Below are positions 44,132-53,292 of a DNA stretch of 64,000 nt, piece by piece. The stretch is taken from NCBI RefSeq assembly GCF_014385435.1, contig NZ_JACSUD010000003.1, positions 1 to 64,000 of the forward strand, in the 5' to 3' direction. Origin of the DNA: Alloprevotella sp. Lung230. GTDB taxonomy: Bacteria; Bacteroidota; Bacteroidia; Bacteroidales; Bacteroidaceae. Within the stretch, counting starts at the first letter, position 1, and every line of letters begins with the position of its first letter. The notes below the pieces were generated by a model that did no database searches, was not told where the DNA came from, and saw only the letters and a list, made by a program, of their open reading frames with translations. The translations under genes and the position numbers were made by a program.

Positions 44132-45718
44132 TTAGGGCTTCACCATCTTCTTGCCGTCGACGATGTAGACGCCGGCAGGCAGGCGATTGAAGCTTGTGTC
44201 GAGCCGCACACCGGTGAGGGTGAAGATGCCGCAGCGGGTAGGCGCATCGGTCCGGAGGGCCTGAGCAGAAGTGGGCTTGGTGCTGATTTCCACCCAGTCG
44301 GTCACGTTCTTTCCGTCGGCATCTTGGAGGAAGTATTCAGCACCGACCGACTTCCACACGGTGTGCTGAGGACTGGTGATGCTGCATCCTTTGAAGGTGG
44401 GTTCTGCCTTCAAATGGACGATGCTGCCCTCGGCATTACCTTTGGCACGCACGTGACAATTGTCGAACTCCCAAGTGCCGCGAAGCAACGCACTGCCCTC
44501 GGTGCTGATTTCGAGATGACAATCCTTTACGAGGATATGCCCTCTATTCCGAATGCCGTAACGAAATCCTTCCGGCACGGTCAATCCACTGGATAGGGTG
44601 AGTTTGCCCTCACCGGTGAAAGTCATTTGTTTATCATCATCGTTGTAGATAAGCCCACTTTGTTCCGAAGTGAAGGCGTTGTTGCCGATAAGATGAATGT
44701 TCAGTCCATTTATCTGGTTACTGATGCAGTGCCCCCAAGATTTTGTCTCTGTGGTTTTGATGGTGGCATTGTCGAGGGTGAGGGTCTTGGTGTCGGGGTC
44801 GTAGGTCACCGTCCCGCTCACGCCGTCGATGACGGAGAGGTCCTTGCAGTTGGCCGAGGTCACCTCTGTGCCGGCAATCTTGAGGTCGTAGATGGTGGTC
44901 TCAGACTTAGTCGTGATGGTTTGTTCATCGTAGCGGATGTAGTTGCCCGACTCGTCAAGGGCACGAATGTTCACGCGATACTCTGTGTCGGGTGTCAACT
45001 CTTTGATGGTGTAGGAGGTGGCACTCTTCACCGGCAGCATCATCCAACCATGGCCCCCCATGCGCTGATATTCCACGACGTAGTGCATTTTGTCCGCAGG
45101 GGTGACCTCGTCGGTGGCAGGTGTCCACGAGAGTGAGATGGAAGTCTTGTCGACTGTGCCCACGTTGAGTTTGCCGGCTGTGGGGGCTTCCCGATCGTGG
45201 CGATAGTCGATCGAGAGGGTGTGCTTCTTGCCGTCGCCATGCTTTGCATCGATGATTTCTCCATCCCAAAGCTGGAAGGAGCAGACGGAGCGGTCGGGGC
45301 GAGGATGCCCGTCAATACGAAGCTCCCCACGCCTGAAGTGGACACGACCAAGGTCCGGGTGGCCGCTGCTTTGGAACAAGATTTTTCCCTTCTTCTGATA
45401 GGCGATGCCCCAATATGACTTCCCGAGATGTTTACTTTCATAACGATCGAGTGGGAAGGAGTCGTAGAAGGCATGGAGTTTTTCGTTTCCCATGATGCCG
45501 AGGAACTCATTCTTGTCCTCCGAGAGGAAAAAAAAGACCATGAAGCCATGCTTGTCATTGGGATCTTTCTGGAAATCCGTGGAGAGGATTTCTTTTTTGA
45601 AACCGTCGATGGTGATGGTGTTTTTCGTTTGCGCCTGCACCGGTTGCGGCAGGGCAAGCAGGGCAGCGAACAGTGCGACAAGGGTCGCAAGCAGGTTCCG
45701 GAATAAAGTTGTTTTCAT
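44132..45718 (-). CDS. Secreted protein with fibronectin type III domain and C-terminal sorting-like tail
   Basis: A 528-residue exported protein of unknown function. The signal peptide is MKTTLFRNLLATLVALFAALLALPQPVQAQ. Residues about 30-175 form an unrecognised domain. A fibronectin type III domain follows at about 180-272 (APTAGKLNVGTVDKTSISLSWTPAT...TPDTEYRVNIRALD). Residues about 275-470 look like a beta-helix or solenoid (LTLDNATIKTTETKS..., INGLNIHLIGNNAF, HILVKDCHLEIS). The end (GIFTLTGVRLDT...LPAGVYIVDGKKMVKP) is the same kind of tail as in the sialidase. It is single, flanked by a terminator and a 21-bp repeat run upstream. Confidence 0.85.
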   Translation of the reverse strand: MKTTLFRNLLATLVALFAALLALPQPVQAQTKNTITIDGFKKEILSTDFQKDPNDKHGFMVFFFLSEDKNEFLGIMGNEKLHAFYDSFPLDRYESKHLGKSYWGIAYQKKGKILFQSSGHPDLGRVHFRRGELRIDGHPRPDRSVCSFQLWDGEIIDAKHGDGKKHTLSIDYRHDREAPTAGKLNVGTVDKTSISLSWTPATDEVTPADKMHYVVEYQRMGGHGWMMLPVKSATSYTIKELTPDTEYRVNIRALDESGNYIRYDEQTITTKSETTIYDLKIAGTEVTSANCKDLSVIDGVSGTVTYDPDTKTLTLDNATIKTTETKSWGHCISNQINGLNIHLIGNNAFTSEQSGLIYNDDDKQMTFTGEGKLTLSSGLTVPEGFRYGIRNRGHILVKDCHLEISTEGSALLRGTWEFDNCHVRAKGNAEGSIVHLKAEPTFKGCSITSPQHTVWKSVGAEYFLQDADGKNVTDWVEISTKPTSAQALRTDAPTRCGIFTLTGVRLDTSFNRLPAGVYIVDGKKMVKP

Positions 45719-45787
45719 AAGGTAGAAGTATTGTGCAGCCGCTGTGGCTGCGGGTGAATAAATGTGGCTTGGTAGGGGGTAGATTTA

Positions 45788-45871
45788 CCTCAGAGGTAAT
45801 TTTTCCTGGCTCAGAGGTAGAAAAAACTACCTCTGAGGTAAATTTTTCTACGACTTAGAGTGGTTGGGATG
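45788..45871. repeat. 21-bp repeat locus D (4 units, intergenic)
   Basis: Units begin at 45788, 45809, 45830 and 45851; the last is degenerate (CGACTTAGAGTGG). The run lies 70-150 bp upstream of the secreted FN3 gene, between it and a small hypothetical gene. Confidence 0.9.
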
Positions 45872-45912
45872 CGTCTGCTGTCGGGGCGAATATCGGTCGA
45901 AGCAGCGTGTCC

Positions 45913-46122
45913 TCAGCGCCACCAGTGGGTGAGATAGCCCCAGAGGGAGCGCCATCCCTTCGGAGGCGGCTTCCCGGGGTGAGGCGCAGAGTTGCGCGCC
46001 TGTTCGCGCCGATCGAGTTCGAGGTCTATCATCGCGCGGATGGTGTCGAGGAGCTGGATGCGGTCGTCGGTGAAGCGGCGATTCTTCTGCGGTTGTTTTT
46101 CAGAATGAGGTGACGACTCCAT
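45913..46122 (-). CDS. Small hypothetical protein
   Basis: A possible 69-residue protein starting MESSPHSEKQPQKNRRFTDDRIQLLDTIRAMIDLELDRREQ and ending GWRSLWGYLTHWWR. A charged helix is followed by a Pro-rich linker and an aromatic, possibly membrane-touching C-terminus. I do not recognise a family. The frame is open upstream to 46236, but that part runs through repeat boxes, so the ATG at 46122 is preferred. It could be spurious; the biased, gene-like composition and the phased boxes upstream are the support. Confidence 0.45.
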   Translation of the reverse strand: MESSPHSEKQPQKNRRFTDDRIQLLDTIRAMIDLELDRREQARNSAPHPGKPPPKGWRSLWGYLTHWWR

Positions 46123-46183
46123 GGCGATACTTCTTTTTTTTGATGGATGCTGCAAAGATACACTCCCAAGTGTTAAAACTACA

Positions 46184-46316
46184 TTGCAGAATCTTGCAAT
46201 CTGTGCACAAAATCTTGCAATCTGCAGAGTGCTCACATTGCAGAATCTTGCATAGAGTGAGATGTAGTAAGCTGTCTCACAGATTGTTGTGTCTTTGGCT
46301 TATGCAGGATTTTGCA
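46184..46316. promoter_or_regulatory. Phased TGCAGAATCTTGCA-like boxes, candidate operator array
   Basis: AATCTTGCA occurs at 46190, 46211 and 46244 and a variant GATTTTGCA at 46308. Two copies have the full palindrome-like form TTGCAGAATCTTGCA. Spacings of 21, 33 and 64 bp are close to 2, 3 and 6 helical turns. The array lies in the 484-bp gap between the small hypothetical gene (-) and the cupin gene (+). Confidence 0.5.
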
Positions 46317-46469
46317 AAGTGAGCGGTTTGCCCCCTTTCGGCCTCATTTCCCTTCGGAAGGAAGCCAACGGATGGTTTCGCAGCAAAGGGACAGCAACGG
46401 CCGGACGGCATCAACGGGAAGAAAAAAACGAAAAATAGAGATATCTTCTCACAAAAATAGTAACAAGAT

Positions 46470-46500
46470 TTTGTCGTTCCTCGGCAAAGACGTAACTTCG
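46470..46500 (+). promoter_or_regulatory. Promoter of the cupin gene
   Basis: TTTG at 46470-46473 and TAACTTCG at 46493-46500, 19-bp spacer. The -7 box differs from consensus by one base and is the same as the box upstream of ferritin. Confidence 0.55.
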
Positions 46501-46606
46501 CAAGGTGCGGAGGGCGGACTTTCAGAAGAACCCACCTGCTCGAAGCGGGCCTTGAGGAACGCTGCCGCACATCTCTCATTTATTCACCTACTCAACACTT
46601 CTCATC

Positions 46607-46930
46607 ATGGCACTCATCGAAAAAGGCCGCGTCTTCGCTCCCGAAGCCGGCGTAGACTATGCCGAGGGCAGCATCGTGTCGCGCGAAATCCTGCGCAACA
46701 CTGCCGGCACCCTCACCCTCTTTGCCTTCGACCAAGGTCAGGGCCTCTCCGAACACACCGCCCCCTTCGACGCGACCGTCACCATCCTCGACGGCGAAGC
46801 CGAAATCCTCCTCGGCGGCGTGGCCCACTACCCCAAAGCCGGCGAAATGCTCATCATGCCCGCCGGTGTGCCTCACGCCCTCAACGCCAAGCAGCGCTTC
46901 AAGATGCTGCTCACCATGATTCGCGGTTGA
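46607..46930 (+). CDS. Small cupin-domain protein
   Basis: A 107-residue single-domain cupin. Motif 1 region GLSEHTAPFDATVTILDGEAEILLGG and motif 2 region YPKAGEMLIMPAGVPHALNA carry histidine/glutamate positions that could bind a metal, though motif 1 is reduced. Such proteins are stress- or sugar-related and often of unknown role in Bacteroidales. It is monocistronic, with the promoter above and the convergent tRNA-Leu beyond its end. Between the two, a short TATAGGCAC motif is repeated at about 46948-46991 without evident function. Confidence 0.85.
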   Translation: MALIEKGRVFAPEAGVDYAEGSIVSREILRNTAGTLTLFAFDQGQGLSEHTAPFDATVTILDGEAEILLGGVAHYPKAGEMLIMPAGVPHALNAKQRFKMLLTMIRG

Positions 46931-46990
46931 GGCCGGCACATCATGCAATAAAGGCACACCATATAATATAGGCACGCCTCGTATAGGCAC

Positions 46991-47027
46991 AAAAATAAGG
47001 CTGACCATCATTGCGATGATCAGCCTT
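46991..47027 (-). terminator. Terminator of tRNA-Leu
   Basis: AAGGCTGA(C)CATC pairs with GATG(A)TCAGCCTT (46997-47009 with 47015-47027); on the minus strand it is followed by TTATTTTT. Confidence 0.8.
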
Positions 47028-47034
47028 TGTGCTG

Positions 47035-47118
47035 TGCCCGAAACGAGACTCGAACTCGTACAGCCGCAATGGCCAAGGGATTTTAAGTCCCTCGTGTCTA
47101 CCATTCCACCATTCGGGC
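47035..47118 (-). tRNA. tRNA-Leu (anticodon UAA)
   Basis: An 84-nt minus-strand tRNA. The acceptor stem GCCCGAA/TTCGGGC with discriminator A, the anticodon arm AGGGA-CTTAAAA-TCCCT giving anticodon TAA, a long variable arm (TTGGCCATTGCGGCTGT) as expected for leucine, and a T arm with GTTCGAGTC are all present. The 3' CCA is not encoded. Confidence 0.95.
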
Positions 47119-47337
47119 CACAGTGTGCCGAAGCGGTTGCAAAGATAGTGCTTTTTTCGGAATGGACAAAACCTCTGACCGCCTTTTGTGCCTCCCCTCC
47201 TCGCTGCCTGCCCGCTCGGAAAGCCCGCCTTCCGGAAAAAAGCCGATGAAAACACACAATTCTTCGGCAGAAAGACGGCTATTCTCGCCTTTTTCCGTAA
47301 ATTTGCGCTATCAACTCATTAACTTCTCATCTATATC

Positions 47338-48432
47338 ATGGACCAAAAAATGAAAGATATCGCCCTCCAATTTCAAATCAAGGGCAACATCACCGACATC
47401 CACCCCCTGGGCAACGGACTCATCAACACCACCTATGCCGTCGTGACTGAAGGCAGCGGCTGCGACTATGTGATGCAAAACGTCAATGTCGCCATTTTCC
47501 CCGATATGGACCTCCTGATGCGCAACATCGTGGAAGTCACTACCCACATCCGCCGCAAACTCGAAGCCGAGGGTACGCCCGACATCGAGCGCAAGGTGCT
47601 CACTTTCATCCCTGCCCGCGATGGTAAGTTCTACCACTTCGACGGCGAAAAGTATTGGCGCATCATGAAGCTCATCCCCGACACCATCTCTAAAAGCGGG
47701 GTGAGTGTGGAGAATGCCACCATTGTGGGCGAAACCTTTGCCCGCTTCCAATCGATGCTGGCCGATATCCCCGCCGAACTGGGCGAGACCATCAAGGATT
47801 TCCACAACATCGAGTTCCGCCTCCGCCAACTCAAAGAAGCGGTGGCCGACAACAAGGCCGGCCGCGTGGAAGAGCCGGCGGTCAAGACTCTGCTCGACGA
47901 GATTTTCAAGCGTGAGGCCGAAATGACGAAGAGCGAGCGCCTCTATCGCGAAGGAAAGCTCCCCAAACGCATCTGCCACTGCGACACGAAGGTCGACAAT
48001 ATCCTCTTCGACCGCGATGGACATGTGTTGTGCGTCATCGACCTCGACACGGTCATGCCCTCCTTCATCTTCTCCGACTTCGGCGACTTCCTGCGCTCGG
48101 CGGCCAACGCCACCCGCGAGGACGACCCCGAACTGAGCAACGTGGCCTTCCGCTTCGACATCTTCCAAGCCTTCACCGAAGGCTATCTGCGCGGCGGACG
48201 CTCCTTCCTGCTGCCCATTGAGATTGAAAACCTGCCCTACGCCACCGCCCTCTTCCCCTACATGCAGGCCGTGCGCTTCCTGGCCGACTATCTCAACGGC
48301 GATACCTACTTCAAGGTACAGCACCCCGCCCACAACTTGGAACGCACGCAAAATCAGTTCCGCCTGCTCCAGTGTGTGGAAGCCGCGATGCCGCAGATGC
48401 AGGAGTTCATCGCCCGACAGTTGGAGGCCTAA
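47338..48432 (+). CDS. Aminoglycoside-phosphotransferase-fold kinase (N-acetylhexosamine kinase-like)
   Basis: A 364-residue kinase of the APH/choline-kinase fold. The ATP loop HPLGNGLINTTYAV, the catalytic loop RICHCDTKVDNILFD (Brenner-type H-x-D-x4-N) and the metal motif VIDLDTVMPS are clear. GNGLIN...TY is also typical of N-acetylhexosamine 1-kinase (NahK) relatives, which phosphorylate GlcNAc/GalNAc at C1 for salvage; this substrate is an inference. No partner uridylyltransferase adjoins it. A -7 box TAAATTTG at 47298-47305 lies 33 bp before the start. Confidence 0.85.
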   Translation: MDQKMKDIALQFQIKGNITDIHPLGNGLINTTYAVVTEGSGCDYVMQNVNVAIFPDMDLLMRNIVEVTTHIRRKLEAEGTPDIERKVLTFIPARDGKFYHFDGEKYWRIMKLIPDTISKSGVSVENATIVGETFARFQSMLADIPAELGETIKDFHNIEFRLRQLKEAVADNKAGRVEEPAVKTLLDEIFKREAEMTKSERLYREGKLPKRICHCDTKVDNILFDRDGHVLCVIDLDTVMPSFIFSDFGDFLRSAANATREDDPELSNVAFRFDIFQAFTEGYLRGGRSFLLPIEIENLPYATALFPYMQAVRFLADYLNGDTYFKVQHPAHNLERTQNQFRLLQCVEAAMPQMQEFIARQLEA

Positions 48433-48470
48433 CCCCTCGGACTGAACCTCTTTCGCCACCGCCTCCCGCT

Positions 48471-48511
48471 GAGGCTGCTCCACTTGCCGCTTTGGGACGT
48501 GGAGCAGCCTC
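48471..48511 (+). terminator. Hairpin after the kinase gene
   Basis: GAGGCTGCTCCAC (48471-48483) pairs perfectly with GTGGAGCAGCCTC (48499-48511). It lacks a T run, so termination may be rho-assisted. Confidence 0.6.
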
Positions 48512-48593
48512 AAAGGGTGAGCAGCGGACGCTTTTCTTTTGACATCGGAAAGATTTTCCTTTCTTTTTCGTTTCAAAAAAAACATCTCCCCCT

Positions 48594-48695
48594 ATGCAAA
48601 TCCTTTTTCCGCTTCTCTTGTTTGTCGGTGCCCTTGCGCTTTACTTCACCAGCCGCAGAAAACGCGACGACGAAGACGAAAACAACGAAGAATAA
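48594..48695 (+). CDS. 33-residue single-span membrane protein
   Basis: A very short gene reading MQILFPLLLFVGALALYF then TSRRKRDDEDENNEE and a stop. It has one hydrophobic helix (residues 3-18) followed at once by a positive cluster (RRKR) and a highly acidic tail, the pattern of a genuine small membrane protein with the C-terminus in the cytoplasm. It is 48 bp upstream of fumarase on the same strand and is likely co-transcribed with it. Function is unknown; a small subunit or regulator of a membrane complex is possible. Confidence 0.65.
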   Translation: MQILFPLLLFVGALALYFTSRRKRDDEDENNEE

Positions 48696-48743
48696 ACCTC
48701 CCCTTTCTTCTTCCTTCGACCATAACATAACAACTTCATAACC

Positions 48744-50384
48744 ATGGCACAAGCCCCCGAATTTAAGTACGCCCCGATGTTTCAGTTGGGCGAAGACACC
48801 ACGGAGTATTACCTCCTCACCAAGGACCACGTCAGCGTGAGCGAGTTTGAAGGCAAGCCCATCCTCAAGGTGGAGCGCGAAGGCATCACCCGAATGATCA
48901 ACCAAGCCTTCCGCGATGTATCCTTCCTCCTCCGCCGCGAGCACAACGAGCAAGTGGCCAAAATTCTCACCGATCCCGAAGCCTCCGACAACGACAAGTA
49001 TGTGGCGCTCACCTTCCTACGCAACGCGGAAGTGTCGGCCAAAGGTCAGCTCCCCATCTGCCAAGACACCGGCACGGCCATCGTCCACGGCGAAAAGGGT
49101 CAGCAGGTGTGGACGGGCTTTGAAGACGAAGAGGCCATTGCCCTCGGTGTTTACAAAACCTACACCGAGGAAAACCTCCGCTACTCGCAGAATGCCCCTC
49201 TCAACATGTATGACGAGGTGAACACGCGCTGCAACCTGCCCGCTCAAATCGACATCGAAGCCACCCACGGCGACGAATACCGCTTCCTCTGCGTGACCAA
49301 AGGCGGCGGATCGGCCAACAAAACCTACCTCTATCAGGAGACGAAGGCCATTCTCAACCCCGCTACGCTCGTGCCTTTCCTCGTGGGCAAGATGAAGACG
49401 CTCGGCACTGCCGCTTGTCCGCCTTATCACATTGCCATCGTCATCGGCGGTACGAGTGCCGAAAAAAATCTGCTCACCGTCAAACTGGCTTCTACGCACT
49501 ACTACGATGCGCTGCCCACCACGGGCGACGAGACCGGACGTGCCTTCCGCGACCTTGAGTTGGAGAAAGAACTTCTTGCCGAAGCACACAAAATCGGTTT
49601 GGGTGCACAATTCGGCGGTAAATACTTTGCCCACGACATCCGCGTGGTGCGTCTGCCCCGCCACGGTGCGAGCTGCCCCGTAGGCTTGGGCGTGAGTTGT
49701 TCGGCCGACCGCAACATCAAGTGCAAAATCAACAAGGACGGCATTTGGATTGAGAAGATGGACGACAATCCCGGCAGCCTCATTCCCGAAGCCCTCCGTC
49801 AGGCCGGCGAAGGAGGTGCCGTGCGCATCGACCTCAACCGTCCCATGCCTGAAATCCTGGCTCAGCTCGACCAATATCCCGTCTCGACACGTCTGTCGCT
49901 CAACGGCACCATCATCGTGGGACGCGACATTGCTCACGCTAAAATCAAGGAACGTCTCGACCGCGGTGAAGCGATGCCCGAATATCTCAAAAACCACCCC
50001 ATCTACTATGCCGGACCTGCCAAGACACCCAAAGGCATGGCCTGCGGTTCGATGGGTCCCACCACGGCAGGCCGCATGGACTCTTATGTCGACCTGTTCC
50101 AAAGCCACGGCGGTTCGATGGTGATGCTCGCCAAGGGCAACCGCTCGCAGCAAGTCACCGATGCCTGCAAGGCACACGGCGGTTTCTACCTCGGTTCGAT
50201 TGGAGGCCCCGCCGCCATTCTTGCGCAAAACAACATCAAGAGCATCGAATGTGTCGAATATCCCGAACTCGGTATGGAGGCGATTTGGAAAATCGAAGTG
50301 GAAGACTTCCCCGCTTTCATCCTCGTGGACAACAAAGGCAACGACTTCTTCACGCAAATCAAACCCACCTGCGCTATGAAGTAA
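48744..50384 (+). CDS. fumA: Fumarate hydratase class I (iron-sulfur)
   Basis: A 546-residue [4Fe-4S] fumarase that interconverts fumarate and malate, central to the reductive branch of succinate-forming fermentation in this phylum. N-terminal motifs [20 protein letters not shown] and the cluster cysteines (C in [31 protein letters not shown]) are visible, and the C-terminal beta domain has [16 protein letters not shown] and [28 protein letters not shown]. It is full length for the fused single-chain class I type (about 545). Confidence 0.96.
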   Translation: MAQAPEFKYAPMFQLGEDTTEYYLLTKDHVSVSEFEGKPILKVEREGITRMINQAFRDVSFLLRREHNEQVAKILTDPEASDNDKYVALTFLRNAEVSAKGQLPICQDTGTAIVHGEKGQQVWTGFEDEEAIALGVYKTYTEENLRYSQNAPLNMYDEVNTRCNLPAQIDIEATHGDEYRFLCVTKGGGSANKTYLYQETKAILNPATLVPFLVGKMKTLGTAACPPYHIAIVIGGTSAEKNLLTVKLASTHYYDALPTTGDETGRAFRDLELEKELLAEAHKIGLGAQFGGKYFAHDIRVVRLPRHGASCPVGLGVSCSADRNIKCKINKDGIWIEKMDDNPGSLIPEALRQAGEGGAVRIDLNRPMPEILAQLDQYPVSTRLSLNGTIIVGRDIAHAKIKERLDRGEAMPEYLKNHPIYYAGPAKTPKGMACGSMGPTTAGRMDSYVDLFQSHGGSMVMLAKGNRSQQVTDACKAHGGFYLGSIGGPAAILAQNNIKSIECVEYPELGMEAIWKIEVEDFPAFILVDNKGNDFFTQIKPTCAMK

Positions 50385-50412
50385 GTCGGGCGCTGCTCCG
50401 CTGAAAACACGC

Positions 50413-50453
50413 AAACAGCCGCACATCTCTCTCGTGGAGGTGTGCGGCTGTTA
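50413..50453. terminator. Terminator between fumarase and the P-type ATPase
   Basis: AACAGCCGCACA (about 50414-50425) pairs with TGTGCGGCTGTT (50441-50452). The genes converge here, so it may serve both. Confidence 0.8.
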
Positions 50454-50469
50454 CTGTATGGCGGTGCGC

Positions 50470-53292
50470 TCAGCGCTTGGAAATCAGTTGCCATCCCTCG
50501 CGCACCCAGAGCACGAGGGAGGAGGCCAGGATGATGAAGAGCCAATCGTCGAGACGGAGGCTCGTCACGTTGAAGAACTGCCGAAGTCCGGGAAGTTCGA
50601 CCATCGCCACCTGCCCTACGAGAATGATGAGGCTCATCGTGAGCAGGCCGCGGCAGCCCTTGAAGTGGAGCGCGCTGCGTCCCGTCCCGAAGGCGCGGGC
50701 ATTGAAGAGGTAGAAGAAGTGCGTCATCACGAAGATGGTGAAGAGGAGCGTGAGTTCGTAGGGCGTGACGTGGCCTTGCTCAGTCAGGCGGAGGGAGAAA
50801 AGGTCCGTGAGCTGCCGGATGTCGGCGTGCTGGAAGAGGTAGAGCAGGGCGAGCAGAAGGAGGAAGAAAAAGCCGCCCACGCCCACGATGTTGAGCATCA
50901 TTTTGCGCGAAAGGATGAAGGCGTTGCGGTCGCGCGGCGGGTCGTGCATCACCCGCTTCGAGGGAGGCAGAGAAGCCAGAGCCATGGCCGCAAACGTGTC
51001 CATGATGAGGTTGATCCAGAGCATCTGCGTCACCGTCAAGGGCGACTCCGTGCCCATAAAGGCACCGCAGAGCACGAGGAAACAGGCCGTCACATTGACC
51101 GTGAGCTGGAAGAGGAGGAAGCGCTGGATGTTCTGATAGAGCGACCGACCCCACATCACCGCACGCCCGATGGAGGCAAAGGAGTTGTCGATGATGGTGA
51201 TGTCCGACGCCTCTTTGGCCACCGAGGTGCCGTCGCCCATCGACAGCCCCACGTGAGCCGCGTTGAGGGCAGGCGCGTCGTTCGTGCCGTCGCCCGTCAC
51301 GGCCACCACCTCGCCCTGCTTTTGGAGGGCTTCGACGAGGCGCTTTTTGTCCATCGGCCGTGCGCGGGCAATGATCTTGAGTCGTCCCACGCGTGCGGCA
51401 AGTTCGGCATCGCTCAGGGCTTCAAATTCCGGCCCTGTGATGACGGCGTCTTCGGGCATCCGGCCCGTCCAAAGCCCGATTTGCCGACCGATTTCGCAAG
51501 CCGTGCCTGGAGTATCGCCCGTCACCATCTTGATTTCGATGCCCGCGGCAAAGCATTCGGCCACTGCTGCCGGGACATCCTCCCGCACAGGGTCGGCAAT
51601 GGCGGCCACGCCGACCAGACGAAGCCCTTGCGTCACGATGCGCCCGCCGGTCATGCCGGGGTCGCCCTCGGGAAGCACGCAGCAGGCAAAAGCCAGCGTG
51701 CGCATGGCCCGACCTTGATAGTCGCGCAGGAGCGTGTCGAGCGCATTGGGAGCAACGTCGGACGTGGTGCAGAGGGCACGCACCATCTCCGGCGCCCCCT
51801 TGCCGTAGAGCACGCGACGGCCTTCCAGCACGGCCGACTCCACCACCGTGGCCATATATTTCCGTTCCGTCGAGAAGGGCAGTTCGTCGACCACCGTCAC
51901 CGCCTCGCGCAGCGTCCGATAGTCCACGCCCTCGTCGTTGAGCCACAGCAGGAGCGCACCCTCGGTGGGGTTGCCCAGCACCAAGGGGTGGGCCTTGTCG
52001 GAAAAGTCGAGTGCCGCGGTGGAATTGACCGCCAGCCCTTCGTGAAACACGCGCCGGTCGAGGTCGGGGGCATAGAGGCGGATGTCGTCGATACGCATCT
52101 GATTTTGCGTGAGTGTCCCCGTCTTGTCGGTGCAAATGACGGTCGTCGCGCCCATCGTCTCGCAGGCGTGCATGCGGCGCACGAGATTGTTGGTGCGCAG
52201 CATGCGGCGCATCGAGTAGGCCAGGCTGAGCGTCACCGCCATGGGCAACCCTTCGGGCACAGCCACGACCACGAGCGTGACGGCAATCATAAGCGTGTTG
52301 AGCGTGTAGGCAATGAGCACCGCGATGTCTTCGCCGGTGTGGAGGGCGGAGTGGAGCAGGAGGGTGAGGCCGAGGAGCACGACAAAATAGGCCGTGGTGG
52401 TGGGCAGGGTGGTGCGCCACGTCCAGCGGGCAAAGCGGGTGATGACGAGCAGGAAGAAGAGAGCCGTGGGCAGGGCGAGCGTCCAGGCGATGGGGGCCCA
52501 GTGGAAAAAGGCCAACAAGCGGCCCACGATGATGAAGGCCGCAAAACCGTAGCTGAGTTTCGTGATGAGCCGTGCCAGACCGCCGAGCTGTTCGTTGAGA
52601 GGAGTGGTCACGCTGTCGTCGATTTGCGCAGCCTCGTAGACCTTCCCCTGCTCCGTGGCATCGCCCACCGCGAGCACGCGCAGGATGCCGTGCCCCTCCA
52701 TCACCTTCGTGCCTTTCATCACGTGGTGGGTGGGATAGGTGGCGTTGGGGTCGGCCTCCTCCGGCCGGGTACTTTTGGCGCACATCGGTTCGCCGGTGAG
52801 CGACGACTCGTCCACGCCCAGATGCACCGCTTCGAGGAGTTCGCCGTCGGCCGCCACTTCGTCGCCGGTGCTGAGCACCACGATGTCGCCCACCACCACC
52901 TCGCAGCGCGGCACGAGGGTCACGTTGCCCTCGCGCACCACTTCCACCGCCTCGTCGTCGGCCGCTTGGTTGAGCACGGCAAATTCCTTTTCGGCCGAGC
53001 GCTCAAAGTAGAACGCCAAGCCCGTGGCCAGAAAAATCGCCACAAAGATGCCCACCGGTTCGAAGAACACCTCGCTCCCCTTGTCCAGACCATGAGATTC
53101 ATAGACGGAAATGCCGACCGAAAGCAGGCCGGCAATGAGGAGGATGACGATGAGCGGGTCGCCAAACTTGTCGAGATATTGTCGCCACAAAGGCGCTTTC
53201 TCTGGCGGTGTGAGGACGTTGGCGCCGTGGGCTTGGCGGCTGGTGCGTACCTCGTCGGGCGTGAGTCCGTGGTAGTGGTGGATTTTGGGCAT
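50470..53292 (-). CDS. Calcium-transporting P-type ATPase (P2B/PMCA-like)
   Basis: A 940-residue inner-membrane cation pump. The phosphorylated aspartate is D389 in CTDKTGTLTQNQM; the actuator motif SSLTGEP, the hinge MVTGDTPGTA and VTGDGTNDAPALNAA follow in order. PEGLP in transmembrane helix 4 (VVAVPEGLPMAVTLSLA) and NLIMDT in helix 6 (MLWINLIMDTFAAMALA) are calcium-ATPase signatures, so it should export Ca2+. About ten membrane helices are visible. The start MPKIHHYHGLTPDEV at 53292 fits the cation-ATPase N-terminal domain; the upstream open frame is poor coding sequence. Confidence 0.93.
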   Translation of the reverse strand: MPKIHHYHGLTPDEVRTSRQAHGANVLTPPEKAPLWRQYLDKFGDPLIVILLIAGLLSVGISVYESHGLDKGSEVFFEPVGIFVAIFLATGLAFYFERSAEKEFAVLNQAADDEAVEVVREGNVTLVPRCEVVVGDIVVLSTGDEVAADGELLEAVHLGVDESSLTGEPMCAKSTRPEEADPNATYPTHHVMKGTKVMEGHGILRVLAVGDATEQGKVYEAAQIDDSVTTPLNEQLGGLARLITKLSYGFAAFIIVGRLLAFFHWAPIAWTLALPTALFFLLVITRFARWTWRTTLPTTTAYFVVLLGLTLLLHSALHTGEDIAVLIAYTLNTLMIAVTLVVVAVPEGLPMAVTLSLAYSMRRMLRTNNLVRRMHACETMGATTVICTDKTGTLTQNQMRIDDIRLYAPDLDRRVFHEGLAVNSTAALDFSDKAHPLVLGNPTEGALLLWLNDEGVDYRTLREAVTVVDELPFSTERKYMATVVESAVLEGRRVLYGKGAPEMVRALCTTSDVAPNALDTLLRDYQGRAMRTLAFACCVLPEGDPGMTGGRIVTQGLRLVGVAAIADPVREDVPAAVAECFAAGIEIKMVTGDTPGTACEIGRQIGLWTGRMPEDAVITGPEFEALSDAELAARVGRLKIIARARPMDKKRLVEALQKQGEVVAVTGDGTNDAPALNAAHVGLSMGDGTSVAKEASDITIIDNSFASIGRAVMWGRSLYQNIQRFLLFQLTVNVTACFLVLCGAFMGTESPLTVTQMLWINLIMDTFAAMALASLPPSKRVMHDPPRDRNAFILSRKMMLNIVGVGGFFFLLLLALLYLFQHADIRQLTDLFSLRLTEQGHVTPYELTLLFTIFVMTHFFYLFNARAFGTGRSALHFKGCRGLLTMSLIILVGQVAMVELPGLRQFFNVTSLRLDDWLFIILASSLVLWVREGWQLISKR

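Noticed and set aside
46123-46236. N-terminal extension of the small hypothetical protein (QIARFCAQIARFCNVV)
   Set aside because: The repeat peptide is the translation of the phased DNA boxes; the later ATG at 46122 is a better start.
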